Assembly: GCA_024276655.1 (NCBI GenBank) | Contig: JAJRWU010000075.1 | Location: forward strand, 1 to 64,000 | Length of the DNA stretch: 64,000 nt | Reading direction: 5' to 3' | Source of the DNA: Planctomycetota bacterium | GTDB taxonomy: Bacteria > Planctomycetota > Planctomycetia > Pirellulales > Pirellulaceae | Shown: positions 36,198-46,346 of the stretch, piece after piece | How positions within the stretch are numbered: position 1 is the stretch's first letter | Layout of the letters: every line of letters starts with the position of its first letter | Notes under the pieces: generated by a model | What the model was told of the DNA's origin: nothing | Seen by the model: the letters and a program-made list of their open reading frames with translations, nothing else | The model's database searches: none | Position numbers and translations under genes: made by a program

Positions 36198-36545
36198 ATG
36201 AAACTCATTGTCGCCATTATTCAGCCGAATAAGCTGGAACTCGTCAAAGCCGCACTCACGGAAGTGGAAGTGTTTCGCCTCACCGTGATGGACTGCCAAG
36301 GTTTTGGCCGCCAAAAGGGCCAGACCGAAGTCTATCGCGGCCATGAAATTACCGTGAATTTACTGCGGAAAGTGCAACTCCAGATCGCCGTCAATGACGA
36401 TTTTGTCCAACCGACGGTCGACGCCATCATCAAGGCGGGGCGAACCGGCGAGAAGGGCGAAATCGTAGATGGCAAGATTTTTATCCTGCCCATGGACGAC
36501 TGCATTCGCATTCGCACCGGAGAACGCGGTGAAGAAGCGGTTTGA
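36198..36545 (+). CDS. glnB: PII nitrogen-regulatory protein, lacking the T-loop Tyr51
   Basis: 115 residues from the ATG at 36198 (MKLIVAIIQPNKLELVKAAL); an in-frame TTG at 36180 would add six residues. Typical PII trimer protein: it senses 2-oxoglutarate and ATP/ADP and controls nitrogen enzymes or transporters. T-loop: GRQKGQTEVYRGHEITVNLL. Tyr46 is present but residue 51, the uridylylation Tyr of proteobacterial GlnB, is Ile. The ATP-binding segment TGEKGEIVDGKIFILPMDDCIRIRTGERG is complete. Covalent control by GlnD is therefore unlikely. No amtB, glnA or NAD synthetase gene is adjacent. Symbol given by family; the paralogue type is not resolved. Confidence 0.9.
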   Translation: MKLIVAIIQPNKLELVKAALTEVEVFRLTVMDCQGFGRQKGQTEVYRGHEITVNLLRKVQLQIAVNDDFVQPTVDAIIKAGRTGEKGEIVDGKIFILPMDDCIRIRTGERGEEAV

Positions 36546-36747
36546 TGCGACCGTTGTTTCTAGAACGGCTTCAGCGGCGATGTACCTATCCAAGAGCTAT
36601 TCCGTGCAATGATGCTATGAAATTCTCGCCAAGGCGGAGGCTTGAATTCTTCCAGGATATGAAATCTAAGACGCCCGACCTCTCAGCCGTGACCGCATCC
36701 GAAAACACGGAATAGTTTTTGGACAGGTGCTATGGCGCCGCCCGCGC

Positions 36748-36813
36748 AAAAAAAAGGCTCCCGGAATCGACGGGTCCCAGGGGGGCAAAGGACGTCATCA
36801 ATGATCCGGGAGC
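36748..36813 (-). terminator. intrinsic terminator on the minus strand
   Basis: Stem GCTCCCGGA (36813-36805) pairs with TCCGGGAGC (36765-36757); inside it GGGACC/GGTCCC-like pairing is possible. On the minus strand it is followed by eight T (36755-36748). No annotated minus-strand gene lies upstream within 1 kb, which is the main reason to suspect an unannotated transcript. Confidence 0.6.
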
Positions 36814-36950
36814 GATTGGTTTGTCGACAGCCGCGTCGCATCCTTGCTTGCAGCCGCCTCCGTTCGCGAAGTGATTTACGCGTCGGTTGTTGGAATCCGT
36901 TCCAACAAAACGAGCACGCGGTTCGCGAAACAAGCCACGGGGCGAGTTTC
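36748..36950 (-). ncRNA. candidate small RNA with intrinsic terminator
   Basis: In the 741-base gap between PII and the ABM gene (36546-37286), the minus strand has TTGACA (about 36981-36976) and, 17 bases on, TTTGCA near 36953-36958, then about 190 bases with stable hairpins (TTGTTGGAA CGGA TTCCAACAA around 36892-36913), ending in a strong terminator at 36748-36813. There is no convincing protein frame. A 15-codon frame with a good Shine-Dalgarno (AAGGAGG) starts near 37010 and ends before the RNA proper, so a leader peptide is another option. It does not match 6S, SRP, RNase P or tmRNA motifs I know. Confidence 0.35.
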
Positions 36951-37286
36951 CATGCAAACGCTTTCACTTTCGCTGTGTCAAGGTCTGTTTCCACAATGTG
37001 TCGACCAACATCGAGGACGCCTTCCTCCTTAACGAGGCGGGAGAATAAGCCATTCCCGGAAAGCGGTCAAGGGCGATTTTTCACACACGGCGAAGTTTTT
37101 CCAGAACGAGTTTTTTTTCGCCGCCGTGTGGTACAATCAGCGGCCCGGCGGAGAGACTCGCCGGAACATAATGCTGAAAAAACGCGGAAGACATCCATTC
37201 CAAGAAGGCGGCCGTAGTGCTACGCCTTGGAGCGGCTGCGCTCGCTTTAAAAAACAACGGGTGCGTTCGAAAACAGGGAGCCTCTG

Positions 37287-37601
37287 ATGATTTTTGTCGT
37301 CGCGACAATCGAACTACAAGCCGGCCAGCGAGACGCCTTTCTGGCGGAGTTTCAGAAACTGACGCCGCTGGTGCGCGCCGAAGAAGGCTGCCTCGAATAT
37401 GGACCGGCGCTCGATGTCGAGACCAGTATTCCCGCCCAAAACGAACCGCGTGCGAATGTGGTTACGGTCATGGAAAAATGGGAAGACCTCGACGCCCTGG
37501 AAAAACATCTGATCGCGCCACACATGTTGGAGTATCGCCAACGTGTGAAAGATCTCGTACAGAGCGTCGCCTTGCAGGTTTTAGAACCGGCGCCGCAATG
37601 A
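37287..37601 (+). CDS. antibiotic biosynthesis monooxygenase (ABM) domain protein, YgiN-like
   Basis: 104 residues, a single dimeric ferredoxin-like ABM domain: FVVATIELQAGQRDAFLAEF at the start, EEGCLEYGPALD in the middle, VMEKWEDLDALEKHLIAPHM with the conserved Trp and His, as in quinol monooxygenase YgiN and LsrG. GGGAG lies six bases before the ATG. Small enzymes of this family oxidise quinol-like substrates without cofactor, or act as isomerases; the substrate is open here. Single gene, about 50 bases before a remnant on the other strand. Confidence 0.88.
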   Translation: MIFVVATIELQAGQRDAFLAEFQKLTPLVRAEEGCLEYGPALDVETSIPAQNEPRANVVTVMEKWEDLDALEKHLIAPHMLEYRQRVKDLVQSVALQVLEPAPQ

Positions 37602-37649
37602 TCCGACAACCCGTGATTTAGCAGCCAACGATTTTGGTGACGGCTGGAC

Positions 37650-37786
37650 TCATTCCTGTTTTTGATCTTCCGGGGTGAGATCCACGCCGGCGCCGGTATC
37701 GAGTAGCTGGTCAAACGAACCACCGTCGTCCTTCCTGTTGCGTCCCACGGAATAGACCGTGAAACCTTGGCTGATTTTTCTCAGAA

Positions 37787-37805
<19 letters not shown>
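37650..37805 (-). pseudogene. C-terminal remnant of a planctomycete exported/pilin-like protein
   Basis: An open stretch without a start, running into the truncated sigma gene in another frame, encodes NGQPLILRKISQGFTVYSVG, then RNRKDDGGSFDQLL and a tail ending in DQKQE. The pattern NGQPLxYR..GFxxYSVGxNxxDDGG is the characteristic C-terminus of many planctomycete surface proteins. There is no corresponding N-terminal part, so this is the end of a gene cut away by deletion. Confidence 0.5.
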
Positions 37806-39410
<1,605 letters not shown>

Positions 39411-39484
39411 GCCGTTGGCATTGCCTTCAGATAGCGGCCGAAGCGTAACACTCCAGCGCCGCGTCTCTGGCGCACCAACGTAAA

Positions 39485-39515
39485 GAAGCCCGGCATTTTG
39501 GAAATGCCGGGCTTC
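39485..39515. repeat. palindromic repeat core, family A (copy 6); likely terminator
   Basis: Hairpin GAAGCCCGGCATTTT, G, complement with one G/A mismatch near the tip. It lies between the convergent GAPDH and WD40 genes, 75 and 70 bases from the stops; short outer pairing CTGGCG / CGCCAG is present. Confidence 0.75.
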
Positions 39516-39585
39516 TCGTCCGCCAGTGCGGATGTCAATCGTTACGCTCTTTTTAAGCCTGCGGCCAACGGTAACGCGTCGGTCG

Positions 39586-40959
39586 TCATTCGGCTTTTTC
39601 GTTCTTCTTATCGGCAGCGGCTTTGTCGGCAGCGGCTTTGTCAGCAGCAGCTTTGTCAGCAGCAGCTTTGTCGGCAGCAGCTTTATCTTTTGCCGCCTTC
39701 GCCTTGGCTTCCTTGGCGGCTTTCTCTTTCGCAGCCTTTTCCTTGGCGGCTTTCTCTTTAGCTTCTTTGGCGGCTTTCTCTTTAGCTTCTTTGGCGGCTT
39801 TCTCTTTCGCAGCTTTCTCCTTGGCTTCCTTGGCCGCTTTCTCCTTGGCTACCTTGGCGGCCATTTCAGCTTCGGCTTTTTCCTTGGCGGCTTTTTCCGC
39901 AGCTATTTTCGCGGCTGCCGCTTTTTCTTGGGCTGCTTTTTTCTCGGCCGCGATTTTTGCCACGCCCTCTTTCAAGGAAACGGCGACATCCAACACGCGA
40001 ATGGGACCGCCGTGGCTGCCCACGGCAACATTCTTGCCGTCGGGCGAGAAAGCCACCATCCAGACGGTGGTCTTGAATTCGTCGATACCGGCGGGCGCCA
40101 ATTTTTTGATATCCCAGAGGCGAGCGGTGCGGTCTTGGCCGGCGCTGGCGAGCATGGTCCCGTCTTTGGAGAAGGCCAAACCGTCAACCCAATCCTTATG
40201 GCCGGCAAGCGTGGCTTTTTCCTTGCCGTCGAGTCCCCAGAGTTTGATTTTTCGGTCGGCGGCGCCGGTGGCAATGGTTTTTCCGTCCGGTGAAAAAGCG
40301 ATCGCCAACACGGCGTCGGCGTGGCCTTCCATTTTGGCCAACTCTTTCCCGGAAGCCAGATCAAAGAGCTTGGCCGTTTTGTCGGTGCTGGCGGTGGCCA
40401 GCTTGGAGCTATCGGGAGAAAACGCGACCGCATACACGGCGGCGTCGTGCGCCTTGATTTCCTTGACTGGTCCCAGGCCATCAAGCCCCCAACTCCAAAC
40501 GCGAACGATTCCGTCTTCGCCGGCGGCCGCGATGTGCGAACCATCGGCGGAAATAGCCACGCTTCGCACCCAACCTTTTTTACCTGCCATCGTGGCTCGC
40601 GGCTTGCCGGAAGCGACATCCCAGACGATCACCTTGCCGTCGTATCCGCTGGTCACGAGAGAGCCGCCGCCGGGAGAAAAGGCGACCGACCAAACGCAGG
40701 TGTCGTGGCCTTGGAGCGTGGCCACGCGAGCGCCGGTTTTTGCGTTCCAAAGTAGGACATCGCCAGCTCGGTAAAGCAGGCTCTCGCCGCCAACGGTCGC
40801 CAGCAGGGCGCCATCGGGAGAGTAGGCCAGCGATGTCACCCAGCGTTTATGCTTGGCGAGCGATTCATCTTCCGCATGCGCCACAACGCCCGCCGAAAGC
40901 AGACCAGCGATCATCACGGCTAGCGAAAGGCGGGAAACTACAAAGCGACAACAAAACAT
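39586..40959 (-). CDS. exported WD40 beta-propeller with long Lys/Ala-rich tail
   Basis: 457 residues. Signal peptide FVVSRLSLAVMIAGLLSAGVVAHA, then seven WD40 repeats (about 35-330): HKRWVTSLAYSPDGALLATV, HDTCVWSVAFSPGGGSLVTS, GWVRSVAISADGSHIAAAGE, HDAAVYAVAFSPDSSKLATA, HADAVLAIAFSPDGKTIATG, HKDWVDGLAFSKDGTMLASA and TTVWMVAFSPDGKNVAVG. The last ~120 residues are AKEKAAKEA-type repeats ending in AADKAAADKAAADKKNEKAE, likely a single helix or a cell-wall or nucleic-acid-binding tail. The repeat DNA gives long spurious frames on the other strand. Single gene, convergent with GAPDH. Confidence 0.85.
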   Translation of the reverse strand: MFCCRFVVSRLSLAVMIAGLLSAGVVAHAEDESLAKHKRWVTSLAYSPDGALLATVGGESLLYRAGDVLLWNAKTGARVATLQGHDTCVWSVAFSPGGGSLVTSGYDGKVIVWDVASGKPRATMAGKKGWVRSVAISADGSHIAAAGEDGIVRVWSWGLDGLGPVKEIKAHDAAVYAVAFSPDSSKLATASTDKTAKLFDLASGKELAKMEGHADAVLAIAFSPDGKTIATGAADRKIKLWGLDGKEKATLAGHKDWVDGLAFSKDGTMLASAGQDRTARLWDIKKLAPAGIDEFKTTVWMVAFSPDGKNVAVGSHGGPIRVLDVAVSLKEGVAKIAAEKKAAQEKAAAAKIAAEKAAKEKAEAEMAAKVAKEKAAKEAKEKAAKEKAAKEAKEKAAKEAKEKAAKEKAAKEKAAKEAKAKAAKDKAAADKAAADKAAADKAAADKAAADKKNEKAE

Positions 40960-41131
40960 GGTGTTACTCCTTCACGGTCGCATCCCACTACGGAAAAATA
41001 TCTCGCCGCAGTGTTACGACCTCGGGACCGATAGGTATGAGAACTATCCCGCAAGCGGCTCCGGCATAATTGGCAAAGCCGCTGCAAACACCCCCGATTA
41101 TAGCACGACTCGAAGGGGCGGTGTCGAGAAT

Positions 41132-41881
41132 TCAAACCACCAAAGCCGCCAACATCCCGGAAATGACAATTCCATCAAAAGTACCGGCGCCGCCAATCGA
41201 AACCAAACCCGCCGAAATTTTGCGAATATCTCGGAGGTGCAGTAAGTCGGCGCCGATGAGAGGTCCGCAAACCCCGGCGATAAAAGCGACCGGCGCCCGA
41301 ATGAGGGCGTAATCGTCGTGCCAGAGGAGAAGCCAGGTGATGGCCACCGCCACGGCGGGCGACGTAAAGGCCGGCAGGGCGATTCCCAGTCCGGCGATCG
41401 GTTTGGCGACGAAGTAGCAGACCGCGATATTCACCAGCACGGCAGCCAGCAGCGCCCAACGCGCCGGCGGCGGCGCCTGGAGCATGATCGTTAGTTCGTA
41501 CATCATGATCGCGAGCGGGAACAAGCAGCCGCCCACATTCACCGCCAAAATCGATTCAAAACCAGCCCGACTGGCCTGAGGCCAGCCCACCAGTCCCCAA
41601 AAAGGGCTTCCGGGAACGAATTGTTCCTCGTCGCGAGGGAATCGATACAGAGGTATGTTGATCAGTCCGCCCAGTAATACCCCCAAAAGCAACAAGGGCG
41701 CCAACATGGGGTAGAGGTGTAATTTTTCCAGCACGGTCTGCAGCATTCCCACCACCACTTGGGGAAGAATGCACATTCCCAGCAAAACCCCGGTCAACAG
41801 CAGGCAGCCCAACTGAGGCTGATAAAGCATTTCATGCGGCGGGCGCTGTGGCGGCATGGGCGGGGAATCGGGCGGCGGCAT
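41132..41881 (-). CDS. DUF1614 integral membrane protein
   Basis: 249 residues from the ATG at 41881; the frame is open to 42031, but that extension is Arg/Cys-rich and unlike a membrane protein. No clear Shine-Dalgarno. A Pro-rich N-terminus (PPPDSPPMPPQRPPH) is followed by about seven hydrophobic helices (LLLTGVLLGMCILPQVVVGM, LAPLLLLGVLLGGLINIPLY, ILAVNVGGCLFPLAIMMYEL and others) and a conserved C-terminal GPLIGADLLHLRDIRKISAG plus SIGGAGTFDGIVISGMLAA. This matches DUF1614, a membrane family without known function, found in bacteria and archaea. Divergent from the coiled-coil gene. Confidence 0.75.
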   Translation of the reverse strand: MPPPDSPPMPPQRPPHEMLYQPQLGCLLLTGVLLGMCILPQVVVGMLQTVLEKLHLYPMLAPLLLLGVLLGGLINIPLYRFPRDEEQFVPGSPFWGLVGWPQASRAGFESILAVNVGGCLFPLAIMMYELTIMLQAPPPARWALLAAVLVNIAVCYFVAKPIAGLGIALPAFTSPAVAVAITWLLLWHDDYALIRAPVAFIAGVCGPLIGADLLHLRDIRKISAGLVSIGGAGTFDGIVISGMLAALVV

Positions 41882-42240
41882 GGTCGGGCCGGAGGGACAT
41901 TTCAGGCGAAGGCGGGAGCAACGACTTGCGGTTCTGCACCGTCGTTTATACACAAAATCATGGAGGCCACCTACAACGCCCTTCCATTGGCCAGTGACAC
42001 CCCCCTCCGAGGCCGCGATTTTTCGGACCACCCGTACGATGGACTTCCCAGGCCGTCGGACAAAACACCATCGCCTCTGTGTCAGGCCTTTGTTTATTCA
42101 AACGCGCGCCGGCGCCGATTATGCAGACTGTACGGCCGTTTCCCCCAGAACGTCCGTTGCCGGCTCCAGGAAGACATTGCCGCCCCGCCGCCGAATTTAT
42201 CCGGCGGCTTATGCATTGCCGTTTTGACTGAACTTCGATT

Positions 42241-44769
42241 GTGGCCTATATCAACCGTAGGAAGCTACGCGCCCACGAGCCTGCCGCCGGTTCTCACGTG
42301 GTCGCACTCAGCGATGCGCCCCTTTGTTTGAACGCCATGGAAGAACACCTCGCCACAACCACCGAAGGCAATTCGAGCGAGGCCATGCTGCGCACCCTGG
42401 AAGAACAGCAGAGCCGCGTCCGCGATATTTTTGACTCCCAAAAAGACCGCCTCGCGACCATCGATGCGATCATCGCCGAAGAACTAGCGCGTGTCTCGGC
42501 TGCGTTGGAGGACGAACGTTCCGACCTGGAGCGGCAACACCAAACGGTCGCCCAGCAACAGGAAACCGCCGCCCAGCAACAGCGCGCCACAGACGACCAC
42601 CACGCCTCGCTGGAAGAAAAACGCTCCCATCTGGAAACGGAGCGTGTCCAGATCGCCTCCGAGCGAGCCACGCTTGAAACGCTCCAAAAGAGTATGCTCG
42701 CCGAGCAGCAAAGTATCGAGCAGCAGCGGGGGCAACTCTCGCAACTGCACGATGAACTCATCGAACTCCAAGCACACTGGGAGCAAAATCAGGCGGAAGT
42801 GGGAACTCGCCAAAGTGAGTTGCTGGCCGATGTCCAACAGCAGCTCGCGATCTTAAAACAACACGCCGAGGAGTCGCGAAACCGTTCGGAAAGCAAGCAG
42901 CGCGAACTGGAAGAGCAAACGCGTGCGTTGCAAGATCGGGAGGAGCAGGTGCTGGTCGAACGAACGCGATTGGAGGAGAAAAACCAGCGGTTAAGCGAAG
43001 CGGAAAAACAACTGGCCGATCGCCGGCGTTCTCAAGAGGAATGGAACGACGCCCTTTCCGAACGCGAATCAGCGCTGGTGCAGCTTGTATCCGACACCAA
43101 ACGTCTGCGCAGCACAACAGCGCAACACCTGCGTAGCGAGCGCAACACGTTGCGGTCGGAGAGAGAAGCGGTCGCGCAAGCGATGGCGGAAATCACCGAC
43201 AAGGAATCGGCCTTGACAGCCTTGCAAGCGCAGGCGACGAACGACAAGGAAGCGGCTCGGCGGGAATGCGAGAAACTTCGCCACGAAATCGATGAGGCGC
43301 GCCGGCAACTCGTGCAATCGCACGAAGACGCCCGCACCGCTTCCAGTGAAAGTGAGGCGGCGCAGCGTAAACTCCTGGATGAAGTTGCCCGCTTGCGCGA
43401 GGCGCTCGACCAGCGGCGGGCCGTCGCCGATCAACTCGCCGAACTGAAAATCGAGTTGGAGCGTCTCCGCGGAGTCGCCGCCGAAGGCGAAAAAACGAAG
43501 CAAGAGCTGGCCTCGCTCAAGACCGAACAGGCCGAGTTGCGCAGCAAGGCCGCTGCTGCTGAAGAAACGATGCGGCAGTCGTCGACGGAATCGGAGCAGC
43601 AGTCGTACGAATTGAAAATCGAGTTGGAGCGTCTGAAGGGACTCGCCGCCGAAAGCGAAAACACCTCGCAGGAACTTGCCGCGTTCAAAGCCGAACAGGC
43701 TGAATTACGCAGCAAGGCCGCCGCTGCTGAAGAAACGATGCGGCAGTCGCGTTCGGAATCGGAGCAGCAGTCGAACGAACTCCAAATCGAACTGAAAAAG
43801 TTAGCCCACGACCTAGCCGACAAAGACAAGCAAATTCAAGAGTTCAGCGAACTGCAATCGACGATTGACACGTTGCAAGCGGAACGAGATGAACTGCTGG
43901 AGAAACTGGCCGCTGTTGAAAGCGGCGCGGCATCGTCATCTTGTTCCGACCAGCAAGTGAGTGAATTGCAGCAAGAAATGCAAGAGTTGCTTCTGCTGGT
44001 GGCGGAAGGAGAAAAGGCCGCGCAGGAAGCGAAGCAATTAAAAGCCGAGCGAGATTTGTTGGCGACGGAGTTAGAGGCCTCGCTAAGCGCAACGGCCGAA
44101 GGTTCGGCCGTGCCGCAGGACGACTTCGAAGACCTGCAACGCCGCATGGAAATGGCCATGGACGACGTGCGCGATCTCAAGCGACAAAACGCCCGCCTCA
44201 AGGAAGACCTGGTCTCGAACGACGCCCCCTCCGCCCCCTCCGATACCGGTCTTGACTGGGAAGCTCAAAAACGGCGCATGCTGAAGAGGCTCGACGATGA
44301 GTTCGATGAAAACGACGAGGAACAGAAAAAGAATCGACTGAGCATCGAAGAGACCATCCAGAACACCAACCGCCTGATCGCCGCGAAAGACGCACAACTC
44401 GCCGAATTGGAACGTGTGTTGAAAGAGCAATCGGGCAACATCGGAGACGTTGCGGTTGGCGCCCACGCCATTGCTCAAATGTTGGATCAAGACGAACTTA
44501 TCGTGCAAGAGCGAGAAAATCTGAAGGCCGTCAAGGAGGAACTAAATGAAAAACTGCGCAAGGCCGAGGTCGAGATCTCGCTCGAGCGAGCCAAACTGGC
44601 GCGCGAGCGTTCCGAACTAGACGAACAAAGTCATCAGCTCAAACTAAAAGGCAAACAGTCCGCCGAACCAACGGAAGACGCCAGCAAGAAAGCAGCAGAT
44701 AAAAAAACAGCCGCCGGGCGAGGACGTTGGTTGTCGCGTTTAGGGCTCTCCGAAAAAGAAAAAGAATAA
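42241..44769 (+). CDS. long coiled-coil protein, unknown function
   Basis: Up to 842 residues from GTG 42241; the ATG at 42337 (MEEHLATTTEGNSSEAMLRT) is an equally good start, since neither has a Shine-Dalgarno. From about residue 50 to 800 almost the whole protein is heptad-like, rich in Glu, Gln, Arg, Ala and Leu, resembling SMC or myosin coiled coils but with no ATPase head. Residues 401-456 and 457-512 are a tandem duplication. The end is basic (KKAADKKTAAGRGRWLSRLG), which may bind membrane or DNA. No signal peptide. A structural cytoplasmic filament-type protein is plausible (inference). Confidence 0.75.
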   Translation: MAYINRRKLRAHEPAAGSHVVALSDAPLCLNAMEEHLATTTEGNSSEAMLRTLEEQQSRVRDIFDSQKDRLATIDAIIAEELARVSAALEDERSDLERQHQTVAQQQETAAQQQRATDDHHASLEEKRSHLETERVQIASERATLETLQKSMLAEQQSIEQQRGQLSQLHDELIELQAHWEQNQAEVGTRQSELLADVQQQLAILKQHAEESRNRSESKQRELEEQTRALQDREEQVLVERTRLEEKNQRLSEAEKQLADRRRSQEEWNDALSERESALVQLVSDTKRLRSTTAQHLRSERNTLRSEREAVAQAMAEITDKESALTALQAQATNDKEAARRECEKLRHEIDEARRQLVQSHEDARTASSESEAAQRKLLDEVARLREALDQRRAVADQLAELKIELERLRGVAAEGEKTKQELASLKTEQAELRSKAAAAEETMRQSSTESEQQSYELKIELERLKGLAAESENTSQELAAFKAEQAELRSKAAAAEETMRQSRSESEQQSNELQIELKKLAHDLADKDKQIQEFSELQSTIDTLQAERDELLEKLAAVESGAASSSCSDQQVSELQQEMQELLLLVAEGEKAAQEAKQLKAERDLLATELEASLSATAEGSAVPQDDFEDLQRRMEMAMDDVRDLKRQNARLKEDLVSNDAPSAPSDTGLDWEAQKRRMLKRLDDEFDENDEEQKKNRLSIEETIQNTNRLIAAKDAQLAELERVLKEQSGNIGDVAVGAHAIAQMLDQDELIVQERENLKAVKEELNEKLRKAEVEISLERAKLARERSELDEQSHQLKLKGKQSAEPTEDASKKAADKKTAAGRGRWLSRLGLSEKEKE
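43441..43776 (+). repeat. 168-base in-frame tandem duplication
   Basis: Units 43441-43608 and 43609-43776 each encode 56 residues starting ELKIELERL and containing EQAELRSKAAAAEETMRQS. They differ at about a dozen residues. 56 residues equals eight heptads, so the duplication lengthens the coiled coil without breaking its phase. Confidence 0.85.
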
Positions 44770-44801
44770 CGCCCGCCCGCGCTCGAGAAGCCCCGACGCG
44801 A

Positions 44802-45422
44802 TCATTTCTCGCCCAAGAGTTCGTGCAGTTTGAGGTCGATCACTTCGGGCAGCGGCGGCGAATCGGGGTCGGCCGAAAAGGCGGCGAACAGTTGGCCTTC
44901 CCGATCATAGATTTTGTAGTGAGGCACGCCCGATTCTATGTCGAACGCCTCGGCGCTCGCTTCCCCCGCGCCCAATGCGCTGATCAAATTATCGAACGCC
45001 GCGCCCCGATTTTTCAAAAACTTCAAAACCCGCGCCTGATCGGTTTCGGGAACGTCCAGACTCACCGAAACAACCGCTACCTCGCCCGCATATTTTTTGC
45101 TGAGTTCAACCGTATGGGGGAACTGCTTGACACAAGGCGTACACCATGTGGCCCAAAAATCGACCAGCACGATTTTGCCTTTGTGCTTCCGAATCACTTC
45201 CGCGTACTGCTGGGCGTCGGCCACGACTAATGTGATCGGCGCGATTTCGGGTTGCTCCGCGTTCTCGGCGGTGAGCGTGCTTTCGTCCGCCGCAATCTGT
45301 GGCGATGTTTGCCCAGCCGGCGTTTGCTCAGACGCCTCCGGAAGCGGGGCTGCAACCTGTTTTGAGGAGTTGCAGCCCACGAAAACGACGACCGCCAACA
45401 GCAGAACCCAACGACACAACAT
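44802..45422 (-). CDS. TlpA-like thioredoxin-fold lipoprotein
   Basis: 206 residues from the ATG at 45422, with GAGGTG six bases upstream. MLCRWVLLLAVVVFVGC17 is a lipoprotein signal with lipobox; a Thr/Ala/Glu linker follows. The thioredoxin domain has IVLVDFWATWCTPCVKQFPH with the redox pair C-x-x-C and the cis-Pro region VPHYKIYDREG. It likely reduces periplasmic disulfides, for instance in cytochrome maturation. It converges on the coiled-coil gene and follows, in the same direction, another thioredoxin-fold gene (45542-46117), with a family A hairpin between them. Confidence 0.88.
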   Translation of the reverse strand: MLCRWVLLLAVVVFVGCNSSKQVAAPLPEASEQTPAGQTSPQIAADESTLTAENAEQPEIAPITLVVADAQQYAEVIRKHKGKIVLVDFWATWCTPCVKQFPHTVELSKKYAGEVAVVSVSLDVPETDQARVLKFLKNRGAAFDNLISALGAGEASAEAFDIESGVPHYKIYDREGQLFAAFSADPDSPPLPEVIDLKLHELLGEK

Positions 45423-45466
45423 ATCAGACACCTCAAAACAAATGTACAGAAAGAAAGCCGATCGCT

Positions 45467-45499
45467 AAAAGCCCGGCGTTTTGGAAACGCCGGGCTTTT
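45467..45499. repeat. palindromic repeat core, family A (copy 7)
   Basis: Hairpin AAAAGCCCGGCGTTTTGGAA and its complement. The core carries GCGTTTT/AAACGC, a compensated change relative to the GCATTTT copies. It lies between the two minus-strand thioredoxin-fold genes and can end transcription of the redoxin gene. Confidence 0.75.
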
Positions 45500-45541
45500 C
45501 TGCTTGAATATCAAATCGGGAAGGCATTCTTCCGCGACGCC

Positions 45542-46117
45542 CTAGCGTTTCCACTGGATGCCGCAACCGACCGCACGCGATTTCGTTCGCTGGGGCGTTT
45601 TGCCCGCCAATACGGCGTCGACGGCGTTGGCGACGAAATTTTCCGTCGGCTTGGCCATGCTGTTGTCGAAGGCGCCAATGTATTGAACCGTGCGGTCTTT
45701 GCCCAACACGAAAATGTGCGGCGTCACGCGGGCGCCGTAACTCTTGGAAACGGCCTGGGTGTCGTCGCGCAGGTAAGGGAAATTGAACCCTTTTTCCTCA
45801 GCGCGGATTTTCATCGCGGCCAAGTCTTCACGGCGGCTGACGTTAATCGCGACGAACTTCACGCCCTTCTTGGCGTATTTCTTCGAGAAGGCGGCGAAGC
45901 GATCTTCGTAAGCCACCGCAACCGGGCAGATATTGCAGGTAAACGCCACGACGACGACGTCTGAATCCTTGAAGTCGGCTAGGCCATGGGCTTTGTCGTC
46001 GACGCCGACCAAGCCGCTGAAGGAGGGCGCTTTGTCGCCAACTTGAACGTCGGCTGCCAAGGCGGCGCCGGCGACCAACAAAACAGTCGTCAATGAAAGC
46101 AGAACGGTTCGCAACAT
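45542..46117 (-). CDS. exported redoxin (AhpC/TSA-type thioredoxin fold)
   Basis: 191 residues from the ATG at 46117, with AAGGAG five bases upstream; the frame is open 88 codons further, but that part translates a family B repeat (PNTSTKRKRVNQQTVI) and is not protein. Signal peptide LRTVLLSLTTVLLVAGAALA. Redoxin body: VGDKAPSFSGLVGVDDKAHG, then VVVVAFTCNICPVAVAYEDR with C-x-x-C, then VKFVAINVSRREDLAAMKIR and GARVTPHIFVLGKDRTVQYI. The TCNxCPxA motif is common in planctomycete exported peroxiredoxin-like proteins. Next downstream is the TlpA-like gene. Confidence 0.88.
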   Translation of the reverse strand: MLRTVLLSLTTVLLVAGAALAADVQVGDKAPSFSGLVGVDDKAHGLADFKDSDVVVVAFTCNICPVAVAYEDRFAAFSKKYAKKGVKFVAINVSRREDLAAMKIRAEEKGFNFPYLRDDTQAVSKSYGARVTPHIFVLGKDRTVQYIGAFDNSMAKPTENFVANAVDAVLAGKTPQRTKSRAVGCGIQWKR

Positions 46118-46198
46118 GGAAAGCTCCTTGAAAAAACGAGGGGAGGGGTTGATTCCCGAAATGGGAGCCAGGTTTTCAGTATGCGGTTTATGGTCTAA

Positions 46199-46346
46199 GG
46201 CGAGCGGCGGAAAATAACTTACCCGCACGTAGCGGGAGTCCGTGAGTTTTTTTTGGGTTCCCGCCTGCGAGAGAATGACCGTTTGCTGATTCACTCGCTT
46301 GCGCTTCGTGCTTGTATTAGGGTAATCCTCATCTGCCGCACGTCTA
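46199..46346. repeat. MITE-like repeat, family B (copy 2), with TA flanks
   Basis: Left end AGGCGAGCGGCGGAAAATAA, right end ATCCTCATCTGCCGCACGTC; each border is TA. The centre shares GGGTTCCCGCCTGCGAGAGAATGACC and CGTTTGCTGATTCACTCGC with copy 1. It lies upstream of the redoxin gene and lengthens its frame spuriously. Confidence 0.8.

Noticed and set aside
36683-36994. Protein-coding gene on the minus strand near 36700-36990
   Set aside because: The frames there are Arg/Cys-rich with no Shine-Dalgarno and run through the terminator stem, so a non-coding RNA is more likely.
39623-40774. Long plus-strand frame opposite the WD40 gene
   Set aside because: It is the mirror of the Lys/Ala repeat and propeller coding sequence; the product is Ala/Ser/Phe-rich low complexity and the WD40 repeats clearly lie on the minus strand.
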